64,000 bases of DNA, taken from NCBI GenBank assembly GCA_900457075.1, contig UGYN01000002.1, forward strand, positions 4,712,001 through 4,776,000, written 5' to 3'. This stretch comes from Serratia quinivorans. Lineage in GTDB: Bacteria; Pseudomonadota; Gammaproteobacteria; Enterobacterales; Enterobacteriaceae. The notes under the pieces were generated by a model. The model was not told where the DNA came from and did not search any database. It saw only the letters and a program-made list of their open reading frames with translations. Position 1 is the first letter of the stretch. The number at the start of each line of letters is the position of its first letter. The position numbers were made by a program, and so were the translations under genes. Below, piece by piece: positions 1 through 7,807 of the stretch.

Positions 1-1
1 G

Positions 2-571
2 GTCACGGTGGCGGTGTTCGGCGCCATGTCATTTCCGACCTTTTTCCTTTGCCTGCTGCTGATCAAATGGTTTGCCGTCGATCTGCATTGGCTGCCGGCG
101 GGCGGCATGCTGCGCACCGGCAGCGAAGCGACCGGGCTGGCCTGGGTGGCAGAGGTGGCGGCGCACCTGCTGTTGCCGGTGCTGGCGCTGGTGATGCTGC
201 AGGCCGGTACCCTGACGCGCTATTTCCGCGCCAGCATGCTGGATGTGATCCGCATGGACTACATCCGCACCGCTCGCGCCAAAGGCCTGAAGGAGAAAAC
301 GGTGATCGTCAAACACGCGCTGCGTAATGCTTTGTTGCCGATTATCACGCTGCTGGGGTTTGAATTACCGGCGCTGTTTTCCGGCGCGCTGATCACCGAA
401 AAAATCTTCAATTGGCCAGGGGCGGGGCATATCCACATCGACTCGCTGGCCGCCCGTGACTATCCGGTGCTGATGGGCTTCACGCTGTTTCTGGCGGTGC
501 TGACCATTTTGGGCAATCTGCTGGCGGACATTCTGTACGCCTATGCCGACCCACGAATTCGTTTGAGGTGA
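2..571 (+). CDS. peptide ABC transporter permease, DppB/OppB type (5' partial)
   Basis: Inner-membrane permease of a di/oligopeptide or nickel-type ABC importer. The reading frame is already open at base 2, so the N-terminal part lies outside the window. The visible part has several hydrophobic segments, a cytoplasmic EAA-type loop (around TARAKGLKEKTVIVKHALRN) that contacts the ATPases, and the family ending with DPRIRLR. The stop TGA overlaps the region of the next gene start, so the two permeases are translationally coupled. The substrate cannot be read from the sequence, and the binding protein is outside the window. Confidence 0.9.
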   Translation, partial: VTVAVFGAMSFPTFFLCLLLIKWFAVDLHWLPAGGMLRTGSEATGLAWVAEVAAHLLLPVLALVMLQAGTLTRYFRASMLDVIRMDYIRTARAKGLKEKTVIVKHALRNALLPIITLLGFELPALFSGALITEKIFNWPGAGHIHIDSLAARDYPVLMGFTLFLAVLTILGNLLADILYAYADPRIRLR

Positions 572-573
572 AG

Positions 574-1524
574 ATGTTGGCAACGCTGTTTTTTGGACGC
601 CGTCGCCGCTGGCGGCAGGCGCAACTTCCGGCGCTGGCGCAGCTGTCGCCACCCCCAACCGCTCAGGCCTGGCAACGGCTGCGGCGTCACCGGCTGGCGA
701 TGGCCTCGCTGCTGTTGCTGCTGATACTGGCGGTGCTGTGCATCTTCGGGCCGATGCTGTCGCCCTGGCAGGACGATGCCGGTGATGCGCTAAACATCAA
801 CCAGGCACCCAATGCGGCACACTGGCTCGGCACCGATTTTCTCGGCCGTGATATTTATACGCGCCTGCTGCTGGCGGGGCGTATCTCACTGACCATCGGC
901 CTGGTGTCGATGCTGCTGTCCGTCACGCTCGGCTACCTGCTGGGAGCACTGTCCGGCTATCTGGGCGGCATAGTGGACAAGCTGATCATGCGCTTTGCCG
1001 ATCTGCTGATGACCATCCCCAGCCTGCCGCTGCTGATCATTATGGGTGCGATGCTGTCCGAGCTGGACGTCTCGCCGGACTACCGTATCTACATGGTGAT
1101 GATCATGCTCAGCCTGCTGGGCTGGCCGTCATTGGCGCGGCTGGTGCGCGGCCAGATCCTGTCGCTGTGCGAACGCGATTTTATGCTGGCGACCGAAGTG
1201 CTCGGGCTGTCCACCCGGCGGCGTTTGTTCGGCCATCTGTTGCCAAACACCATTCCCATCCTGGTGGTGGTGGCGACCATGGGCGTTGCCAATGCCATAC
1301 TCAGTGAGTCGGCACTCAGCTACCTGGGGCTGGGCGTGGTACCGCCGACGCCGTCGTGGGGCAACATGATGGACGCCGCCAACAGCCTGATCGATTTTCA
1401 ACGTCGTCCCTGGTTGTGGATGCCACCCGGCCTGGCGATTTTTATCACCGTGGTAGCGATTAACATTCTGGGTGACGGCCTGCGGGACGCGCTCGATCCG
1501 AAAATGAACGGAGCAAGACCATGA
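574..1524 (+). CDS. peptide ABC transporter permease, DppC/OppC type
   Basis: Second inner-membrane subunit of the peptide importer. It has an N-terminal cytoplasmic extension rich in Arg, one membrane segment, the conserved HWLGTDFLGRD motif after it, then five further hydrophobic segments. The EAA loop lies around EVLGLSTRRRLFGHLLPN and the family ending is GDGLRDALDPK. The ATG at 574 is chosen over the GTG at 568 because GAGG at 565-568 is a suitably placed ribosome binding site. The 3' end overlaps the next gene by ATGA, typical of one operon. Confidence 0.9.
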   Translation: MLATLFFGRRRRWRQAQLPALAQLSPPPTAQAWQRLRRHRLAMASLLLLLILAVLCIFGPMLSPWQDDAGDALNINQAPNAAHWLGTDFLGRDIYTRLLLAGRISLTIGLVSMLLSVTLGYLLGALSGYLGGIVDKLIMRFADLLMTIPSLPLLIIMGAMLSELDVSPDYRIYMVMIMLSLLGWPSLARLVRGQILSLCERDFMLATEVLGLSTRRRLFGHLLPNTIPILVVVATMGVANAILSESALSYLGLGVVPPTPSWGNMMDAANSLIDFQRRPWLWMPPGLAIFITVVAINILGDGLRDALDPKMNGARP

Positions 1525-2508
1525 ACCGACCCCTGCTGGCTTTTAATCAACTGTCGGTGGCCTTCAATGGCGAGCAGGGCCGGGTGCAGGCGGTGCAGCA
1601 ACTGAGTTTTGAACTGCATGCCGGACAGACGCTGGGAGTGGTCGGCGAGTCCGGCTGTGGTAAAAGCGTTACCGCCATGGCGCTGATGGGGCTGTTACCG
1701 CAGCCGCTGGCGCAGATTGACGGCGGCGAAATCCATTTTGACGGGCAAGATTTATTGAAACTGCGACCGCAGCAGATGGCCGATCTGCGCGGTAACCGGT
1801 TGGCGATGATTTTCCAGGAACCGATGAGCGCCCTGAACCCGGTGCTGACCATCGGCGAACAGCTGGTGGAACCGCTGATCCGTCATCGCGGTACTTCGCC
1901 GAAGGCGGCCTGGCGGGAGGCGACTGCACTGATTACCGAGGTGGGGTTGGCGCGTGCGGAGCAGTTGATGACCAGCTACCCGCACCAGCTCTCCGGCGGC
2001 ATGTTGCAGCGTATTATGATTGCCATGGCCATCAGCTGCCGTCCGGCCCTGTTGATTGCCGATGAGCCGACCACCGCGCTGGACGTCACCGTGCAGGCGC
2101 AAATCCTGGCACTGCTGCGTGAACAGACCCGCAAAAAATAATATGGCGATGATGCTGATCACCCACGACCTTGGCGTGATTGCCCAGATGGCCGACCGGC
2201 TGGTGGTGATGTACGCCGGACGGATAGTCGAGCAGGGGGCAACGCGTGAAGTGCTGGCTAACCCGCTGCACCCCTATACTCAGGGGCTGATGGCTTCGCG
2301 ACCGGTGGCCGGGCAGCGGCGACGCAGATTGTATTCGATTCCCGGTCAGGTACCTGATTTGGCTAAACTGCCCGACCATTGCGCCTTCGCCGATCGTTGC
2401 GCTCAGGCCAGTGCGCGCTGTCGCGACGGTATCCCGCCGTTGTATGGCCCATTGCAGCGCCAGTCGGCCTGTTTTCTGAATGCAGGAGGGCGCATTCATG
2501 TCGGCTGA
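1521..2508 (+). pseudogene. peptide ABC transporter ATPase, DppD type, frameshifted
   Basis: First ATPase of the importer. Frame 1 (1521-2141) carries Walker A GESGCGKS, the Q-loop, signature LSGGM and Walker B LLIADEP. It stops after residue 206 at a TAA directly after six A residues (about 2133-2138). With five A residues the frame continues without interruption through the H-loop LITHDLGV and the C-terminal Cys-containing oligopeptide/dipeptide domain to the TGA at 2508. The truncated product would lack the switch histidine and should be inactive. The reading error is +1 in a homopolymer, so sequencing error, a recent mutation, or polymerase slippage that restores the frame are all possible. 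It overlaps the upstream permease by four bases and the following ATPase gene by 11. Confidence 0.85.
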
Positions 2509-3466
2509 GTGGTTAGTGGAAGTCAAAGGTTTGAAGAAGCATTTTCCGCTGCGGGAAGGCCTGTTCGGCCGGACTACAGGACAGCTGCGAGCGGTGGATG
2601 ACGTCAGTTTCGGCATTCGAAAAGGCACGATTTTCGGCCTGGTGGGCGAGTCCGGCAGTGGGAAAACCACCGTCGGCCGCACGCTGCTGGGGCTGCATGA
2701 CAAAACCGCCGGTGAGGTGCTGTTCAAGGGACAGGCGCTGGATGCGCTCAGCCCACGACGGCTGCGTGAGATGCGCCCGAAGATGCAGTTGGTGTTTCAG
2801 GATCCCTACAGTTCGCTGAACCCGAGGATGCGCATTGGCGATGCGATTGGTGAAGCCCTGTTGCAACATGGGCTGGCGCAGAGAAACGAGCTGCGTGATC
2901 GGGTGATCGACACCATGGAGATCTGCGGGCTGTCGGCGCAGCACTACGGCCGTTTTCCGCATGAGTTTTCCGGTGGTCAGCGGCAGCGTATCGGTATTGC
3001 CCGCGCGCTGATCCTGCAGCCGGAATTTATTGTCGCGGACGAGCCGATTTCGGCGCTTGACGTCTCAATACAGGCACAGATCATCAACCTGTTTTCCGAT
3101 CTTCAGGAGCAGCAGGGGGTGACCTTCCTGTTTATTTCGCACGATCTCGGGGTGGTGGAACACCTGTGTCAGGACGTGGCGGTGATGTATCTCGGCCAGA
3201 TTGTCGAGAGCGCAGACCGCGACAGCCTGTTTGGCCAACCGCGCCATCCCTATACCCAGGCGTTGCTGGCGGCGGTGCCCAGTCTGGATCCGCAACGCCA
3301 GCCGCAGGCGATGGCGCGGGGCGAACTGCCTAACCCGGCGCAACCGCCGCACGGCTGTCGTTTTCACACCCGTTGTCCGCAGGCCACCGCGCAGTGCCGG
3401 GAACAGGCTCCGGCATTACGGACGGTGTCAGCAGGGCATCGGGTAGCCTGCCATTATGCCGATTAG
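2498..3466 (+). CDS. peptide ABC transporter ATPase, DppF type
   Basis: Second nucleotide-binding subunit of the importer. It has Walker A GESGSGKT, Q-loop, signature FSGGQRQR, Walker B FIVADEP and switch His in FISHDLGV, followed by the C-terminal oligopeptide/dipeptide domain with the FHTRCP cysteine motif. The ATG at 2498 is used because AGGAGG at 2484-2489 precedes it at the right distance; an in-frame ATG at 2480 has no such site. It is the last gene of the operon and converges on the esterase gene with one base between stops. Confidence 0.92.
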   Translation: MSAEWLVEVKGLKKHFPLREGLFGRTTGQLRAVDDVSFGIRKGTIFGLVGESGSGKTTVGRTLLGLHDKTAGEVLFKGQALDALSPRRLREMRPKMQLVFQDPYSSLNPRMRIGDAIGEALLQHGLAQRNELRDRVIDTMEICGLSAQHYGRFPHEFSGGQRQRIGIARALILQPEFIVADEPISALDVSIQAQIINLFSDLQEQQGVTFLFISHDLGVVEHLCQDVAVMYLGQIVESADRDSLFGQPRHPYTQALLAAVPSLDPQRQPQAMARGELPNPAQPPHGCRFHTRCPQATAQCREQAPALRTVSAGHRVACHYAD

Positions 3467-3467
3467 C

Positions 3468-4442
3468 CTAGGCCAGATAATGTTTGAGCGCCCGCCCGGC
3501 CTGATGAATGGCGGAATGCACCGCCGGCACATGGGCGATAGGGTTTAGCAGACCGTAATCGTGGATCAGTCCATTGTAGCGAGTGGAAGTGACCTCTACC
3601 CCGGCGGCATTCAGCAGCCGGGCATAGGCTTCGCCCTCGTCACGTAGCACGTCCAGTTCGGCGGTCTGCACCAGTGCCGGCGGCAGGCCTTTTAGCTGTT
3701 CCAGCGTGGCATTGAGCGGTGAGGCGTAGATCTCCTTACGCTGCGCTTTATCGGTGGTGTAGTTGTCCCAGAACCATTTCATCATGTTGCGGGTCAGGAA
3801 GTGGCCTTCGGCGAACTGGTGATAAGAGTCGGTATCAAAGCTGGCGTGCGTTACCGGCCACAGCAGGATCTGCATGCGCAGCGCCGGGGTGCCTTTTTCT
3901 TTGGCCATCAGGCTAACCACCGCCGCCATATTACCGCCGACGCTGTTGCCGACCACTGCCAGCCGCGAGCCGTCAACGTTGATTTTCTCGCCGTATTCGG
4001 CCACCCATTCGGTGGCGGCATAGGCCTGATTGATGGCGGTTGGGTAATGAGCCTCCGGTGACGGGGTATAGTTGACGAACACCGCTGCCGCACCTGAGCT
4101 GTAAACCAAGTCACGCACCAGCCGCTCATGGGTAGGGAAGTCGCCCAGCACCCAGCCACCGCCGTGGAAGAACATAAATACCGGCAGTGTTTCCTTGACC
4201 TTGGCCGGTCGCACAATGTGCAGCAGGATATCCTGCCCCTCGACATGAATGGTTTTCTCGCTGATTTCGACCTCGTGCAGTGGCACTTCGACGCTACGCT
4301 GCGCGCCCTCCAGCACTTTGCGCGCCTCTTTCGGTTTCATTTGTTCCATCGGCTTGCCACCGCCGGCATTCAACGCATCCAGAAAGGTGCGGATATCATG
4401 CTGTGCGGCCGGTTGGGTGGGATCTACAGTTTTCTTGGACAT
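3468..4442 (-). CDS. alpha/beta hydrolase, hormone-sensitive-lipase (family IV) esterase
   Basis: Predicted cytoplasmic carboxylesterase. It has the family IV oxyanion motif HGGGW, the nucleophile elbow GNSVG, an Asp-containing segment near DEGEAYA and a late His in LIHDYG, which together make the Ser-Asp-His triad. There is no signal peptide. Length is about 324 residues, normal for the Aes/lipase family. The second ATG (4442) has GAGGAG five bases upstream; the ATG at 4445 is too close. It is divergent from the amidohydrolase at 4684, and the palindromic operator at 4593-4620 lies between them, so it may share that control. The natural ester is unknown. Confidence 0.85.
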   Translation of the reverse strand: MSKKTVDPTQPAAQHDIRTFLDALNAGGGKPMEQMKPKEARKVLEGAQRSVEVPLHEVEISEKTIHVEGQDILLHIVRPAKVKETLPVFMFFHGGGWVLGDFPTHERLVRDLVYSSGAAAVFVNYTPSPEAHYPTAINQAYAATEWVAEYGEKINVDGSRLAVVGNSVGGNMAAVVSLMAKEKGTPALRMQILLWPVTHASFDTDSYHQFAEGHFLTRNMMKWFWDNYTTDKAQRKEIYASPLNATLEQLKGLPPALVQTAELDVLRDEGEAYARLLNAAGVEVTSTRYNGLIHDYGLLNPIAHVPAVHSAIHQAGRALKHYLA

Positions 4443-4558
4443 CATGGCTCCTCAAGCGTTTTTCGGTCGAGATCACAGTGTAGTTGAATGGCTGCCGTTT
4501 GCTGGCCGACAGCACGTTGAGAAAAGGCGTGCCAAGCCACGCTTTCGTCCGCCTGAGT

Positions 4559-4587
4559 TTGACTTTTCTACGGGGCGAAGATACTTT
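4559..4587 (+). promoter_or_regulatory. predicted sigma-70 promoter of the amidohydrolase gene
   Basis: TTGACT (4559-4564) and TACTTT (4582-4587) are separated by 17 bases. Transcription would start near 4594, at the left edge of the palindrome. The other operator-bearing promoter in this regulon (12464-12492) has the same layout. Confidence 0.7.
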
Positions 4588-4592
4588 TTAAA

Positions 4593-4620
4593 CACCAATG
4601 GAACACGTGTTCCATTGGTG
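4593..4620. promoter_or_regulatory. LacI-family operator (28-bp perfect palindrome)
   Basis: This is a perfect 14+14 base inverted repeat centred between 4606 and 4607, with core ATGGAACACGTGTTCCAT. The same 18-bp core recurs at 12439-12456 in front of the ABC importer binding-protein gene. An even palindrome with central CG is typical for LacI-type repressors, and a LacI-type gene (5620-6612) lies in the cluster. At the predicted +1 it would block the rightward promoter, and it could also affect the leftward esterase gene. Confidence 0.85.
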
Positions 4621-4683
4621 CCGAACACCGGATTATCCGGTGCCTCTTTTGGGCGCTTAACGCCGTGCGGGAAACAGAACCCT

Positions 4684-5610
4684 ATGATTGTGATTGCAAA
4701 CTCTGAAGGACATCCGGGCATCGGTCTGTCGGCCGAACGGCTGCAGCAGGGGCACAACGGCCTGCGCGCCATCGTTGAGGGCATCAAGCTGGTGGAGTTG
4801 GATCCGAGCGTGCGCACCGTGGGTTATGGCGGCTGGCCCAACGTATTGGGTGAGATGGAGCTGGATGCCTCGGTGATGGACGGCGATAGCTTGCGCACCG
4901 GCGCGGTAGGGGCATTGCAAGGGTACCTGCATCCGGTGGAGGTGGCGTACCGGGTGATGGAAGACCTTAACCACGAGATCCTGGTTGGCGCCGGGGCGGC
5001 ACGTTTTGCCGCTGAAATTGGCGCACTGGCCGGTGACAATCTGATTGCCGACTCCAAACGCGTCTGGTGGGAAAAGCTCGAGCAGGCGATGAGTGCCGAA
5101 CAGCGTCGTGATTGGCCGAATATTCCGCTGGCCGGGCTGTCGAACAACGCTACCGATCCGGAGCGAGTGCGCGATACCACGGTATTTTTAGCGCAGGATA
5201 GCGGGGGCACCCTCAGTGCCGCTACCTCTACCTCGGGCTGGGCGTGGAAATACCCTGGGCGGTTGGGAGACAGTCCGATCATCGGCAGCGGCTCCTATGC
5301 CGACAGCCGCTATGGCGCCTGCGCCTGCACCCACACCGGGGAAATGACCATCCGCTGCGGCACCAGCCGCGCCGTAGTGCTGTATATGAAAATGGGCATG
5401 ACGCTGGATCAGGCGGTGTATGAAGCGATCGAGGATTTGAACTACCTGAAGGACGGTTATACCGAAGGGGTGACGATCCATGCCGTCGATAAGCAGGGCA
5501 ACCACAAGGTGGTCAGCCTCAATTGCCCCGGCCCGATCCAATACTGGCTGTGGCAAACCGGCATGGCAGCACCGGAATTACGCGATGCCGAGATTATTAC
5601 TACCCGCTGA
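4684..5610 (+). CDS. N4-(beta-N-acetylglucosaminyl)-L-asparaginase / isoaspartyl peptidase family (Ntn hydrolase)
   Basis: Aspartylglucosaminidase-type N-terminal-nucleophile hydrolase. The precursor should self-cleave between Asp and Thr in RVRDTT (about residues 161-164), exposing Thr as nucleophile. The beta-subunit motifs GTLSAATSTSGW and GRLGDSPIIGSGSYAD match the glycosylasparaginase branch rather than the plant-type/IaaA branch. Family members hydrolyse the GlcNAc-asparagine amide bond or beta-aspartyl peptides. There is no signal peptide, so the enzyme acts on imported substrate. The start at 4684 gives the usual N-terminus; the frame remains open upstream but has no family similarity and crosses the operator. 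It faces the lacI-type gene tail to tail. Confidence 0.88.
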   Translation: MIVIANSEGHPGIGLSAERLQQGHNGLRAIVEGIKLVELDPSVRTVGYGGWPNVLGEMELDASVMDGDSLRTGAVGALQGYLHPVEVAYRVMEDLNHEILVGAGAARFAAEIGALAGDNLIADSKRVWWEKLEQAMSAEQRRDWPNIPLAGLSNNATDPERVRDTTVFLAQDSGGTLSAATSTSGWAWKYPGRLGDSPIIGSGSYADSRYGACACTHTGEMTIRCGTSRAVVLYMKMGMTLDQAVYEAIEDLNYLKDGYTEGVTIHAVDKQGNHKVVSLNCPGPIQYWLWQTGMAAPELRDAEIITTR

Positions 5611-5619
5611 AAGGCGGGG

Positions 5620-6612
5620 TTAGCAGGAGGCGCGCACCACCAGTTCGGTGGGGATGGTCACCTGCTGCGGCGCGGCCTGCGGGCTGCTGCTGCGCAGTTC
5701 GATCAGTTGCACGATGGCGGCGATCATCGCACTGATATCCCGCCGCACCGAGGTCAGTTGGTAGCTCGGCCAGGCGGCCATCGGAATATCGTCGAAGCCG
5801 TAGACCGCGACGTCCTGCGGGATCCGCAGCGACGTATGCAAACGAATATAATCCATCACCCCCATCGCCATGGAATCTGCGGTGCAGAAGATCGCCTGCG
5901 GGGCCGGCCGTGCCGCCAGCAGTTGCGGTGCCAGTTTGAAACCGCTCAGGTAGCTGTAGTCACCGCTGAGCTGGGCCACGATCTGCAACTGCTGCTGCGC
6001 CGCCTGGGCTAAAAAGGTCTGTTGGCGCAGCTGTTCCCCTTTGGCGCTGCTGCGTCCGCCCAGCACCGCCACCCGTTGTTGCCCCTTTTGCGCCATCAGC
6101 GCCGCCAATTGTTGCAGGCTGGGGGCCTCATCGGCGTTGAGCGCATCGCACAGGGCATCGCCTGCCAGGCCGTTGAGCATAATCGGCGTGGCGACGCGAA
6201 ACAGATCTTTCGCGGCGCGGGCGCTGATGTTGTCGGCGAACACCACGGCAGAATCGACGTGATAGGAAATGGTTTGTTTCAGGTAGCCGGCCGGATCTTC
6301 GATACCTTCCAGCCGAATCATCACCGCCTGCCGGTTGCTGTTTTGCAACTGCTCCACCAGACGGTCGAAAAACTCCAGGTCGGACAGGTCATGAAAGTGG
6401 TTTACCACCACCGCGACAAAGCCGGTTTTGCCGGTGTGCAGGCTCTGGGCGATGGCATCCGGGGCGTAGCCCAGTTGGCTGGCGACGCGCATCACCAGCT
6501 CACGGTTTTTCTGCGATACCCGGCCCTGATTGGAAAAGGCGCGGGAAACCACGGTGCGTGAAACGCCGGCCACGCGGGCGACATCGTGAGAGGTGACTTT
6601 TTTAATCGGCAT
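5620..6612 (-). CDS. LacI-family transcriptional regulator
   Basis: It has an N-terminal LacI helix-turn-helix (VTSHDVARVAGVSRTVVSRAF, hinge near YAPDAIAQSL) followed by a periplasmic-binding-protein-like effector domain. About 330 residues from the ATG at 6612, normal for the family; a longer frame exists upstream without similarity. It lies 61 bases after the ABC ATPase gene and may be co-transcribed with the importer, which would give autoregulation through the operator at 12439-12456. The effector is inferred to be the imported compound or its product. Confidence 0.92.
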   Translation of the reverse strand: MPIKKVTSHDVARVAGVSRTVVSRAFSNQGRVSQKNRELVMRVASQLGYAPDAIAQSLHTGKTGFVAVVVNHFHDLSDLEFFDRLVEQLQNSNRQAVMIRLEGIEDPAGYLKQTISYHVDSAVVFADNISARAAKDLFRVATPIMLNGLAGDALCDALNADEAPSLQQLAALMAQKGQQRVAVLGGRSSAKGEQLRQQTFLAQAAQQQLQIVAQLSGDYSYLSGFKLAPQLLAARPAPQAIFCTADSMAMGVMDYIRLHTSLRIPQDVAVYGFDDIPMAAWPSYQLTSVRRDISAMIAAIVQLIELRSSSPQAAPQQVTIPTELVVRASC

Positions 6613-6673
6613 GGTGCGCATACTCAACGGAAAACAGGGCGCTGCGGTAGGGTCGCGCAGCGGGCATAGGGTC

Positions 6674-7807
6674 TCACAGAATGCCGCTCGGTAACACCGT
6701 TTCCCCCTGCGGTGCCAGTCGTTCGCCGGTTTGTGAGTCAAAAAAGTGCAGTGCGCTGGTATCCAGCGTTACCGCCAGCGGTTGCCCTTGTGACTGCTGC
6801 AACTGAGAATGCTGTTTCACGATGTATTGCGCGCCGTTGTCGCCTTGCACGAACAGATTGCTTTCTGCCCCCAGATTTTCACTGTATACCAGCGTCCCGG
6901 TCAGATGCGGTTCTGCCAGCGGTTCGCTGATACGGCAGGCTTCCGGACGGCAGCCCAGCGTCAGCCAGGCCCCCTGTTGCTGAGCCAACGCCGGGAAATC
7001 CGCGGTGGCCAGCGGCAGCACCAGGCCCGAATCGCCCTGCAGCACAATCCTCTCCCCCTGAACCTGTACCTGTACCTCAAACAGATTCATTTGCGGTGAG
7101 CCGATAAACTCGGCGACAAAACGATTAACCGGACGGTGGTAGAGATCCAGCGGCGTGCCGATTTGCTGTACTTTGCCCTGGTTCATGATCACCACTTTGT
7201 CCGCCATGGTCATTGCTTCCACCTGATCGTGGGTGACGTAGATAATGGTGGCACCAATCGCCTTGTGCAGCGCCGACAGTTCCTGACGCATGCGGTTGCG
7301 CAGCTTGGCGTCGAGGTTGGACAGCGGTTCATCAAACAGAAACACCTTCGGCCGCCGGACGATCGCCCGGCCGAGCGCCACCCGTTGGCGTTGGCCACCG
7401 GAGAGCTGCCCGGGTTTAACCTGTAGAAACTCGCTCAGGTGCAGCATTTCGGCGACGGCGGCAATCTGGCCGGCGATCTCCGCTTTGGCCATGCCTTTGA
7501 TTTTCAGCGACAGCGCCATGTTGTCGTACACCGTCATGTGCGGATACAGCGCATAGCTCTGGAACACCATGGCGATATCACGGTATTTGGGCAGCACTTC
7601 GTTCATGCGTTCGCCGTCGATGCGTAATTCGCCGGAGGACAGGGTTTCCAGCCCGGCGATCATCCGCAGGGTGGTGGATTTTCCGCAGCCCGATGGGCCG
7701 AGCAGCACCACAAATTCGCCTTTTTCCACCTGCAGATTAACGTTGCTGGCGGCCTGATAGCCGTTGTCATAACGTTTGTTGATATCAAGCAATTCTACGT
7801 AAGCCAT
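6674..7807 (-). CDS. CUT1-type ABC transporter ATPase (MalK/UgpC family)
   Basis: Nucleotide-binding subunit of a carbohydrate-type importer. Walker A GPSGCGKS, Q-loop FQSYALYPHMTV, signature LSGGQRQR, Walker B VFLFDEP and switch His in YVTHDQ are all intact. A C-terminal TOBE/MalK-like regulatory domain follows from about residue 235. Its ATG shares a base with the TAA of the aminopeptidase gene (TAATG), so translation is coupled. There is no second ATPase, consistent with a homodimer as in MalFGK2. Confidence 0.93.
   Translation of the reverse strand: MAYVELLDINKRYDNGYQAASNVNLQVEKGEFVVLLGPSGCGKSTTLRMIAGLETLSSGELRIDGERMNEVLPKYRDIAMVFQSYALYPHMTVYDNMALSLKIKGMAKAEIAGQIAAVAEMLHLSEFLQVKPGQLSGGQRQRVALGRAIVRRPKVFLFDEPLSNLDAKLRNRMRQELSALHKAIGATIIYVTHDQVEAMTMADKVVIMNQGKVQQIGTPLDLYHRPVNRFVAEFIGSPQMNLFEVQVQVQGERIVLQGDSGLVLPLATADFPALAQQQGAWLTLGCRPEACRISEPLAEPHLTGTLVYSENLGAESNLFVQGDNGAQYIVKQHSQLQQSQGQPLAVTLDTSALHFFDSQTGERLAPQGETVLPSGIL

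Noticed and set aside
4450..4590. sigma-54-like TGGCACGCCTTTTCT on the reverse strand before the esterase
   Set aside because: The -12 part lacks GC, and no activator motif was seen nearby.
4249..4683. Upstream in-frame extension of the amidohydrolase
   Set aside because: It would overlap the esterase gene on the other strand, the promoter and the operator, and has no family similarity.
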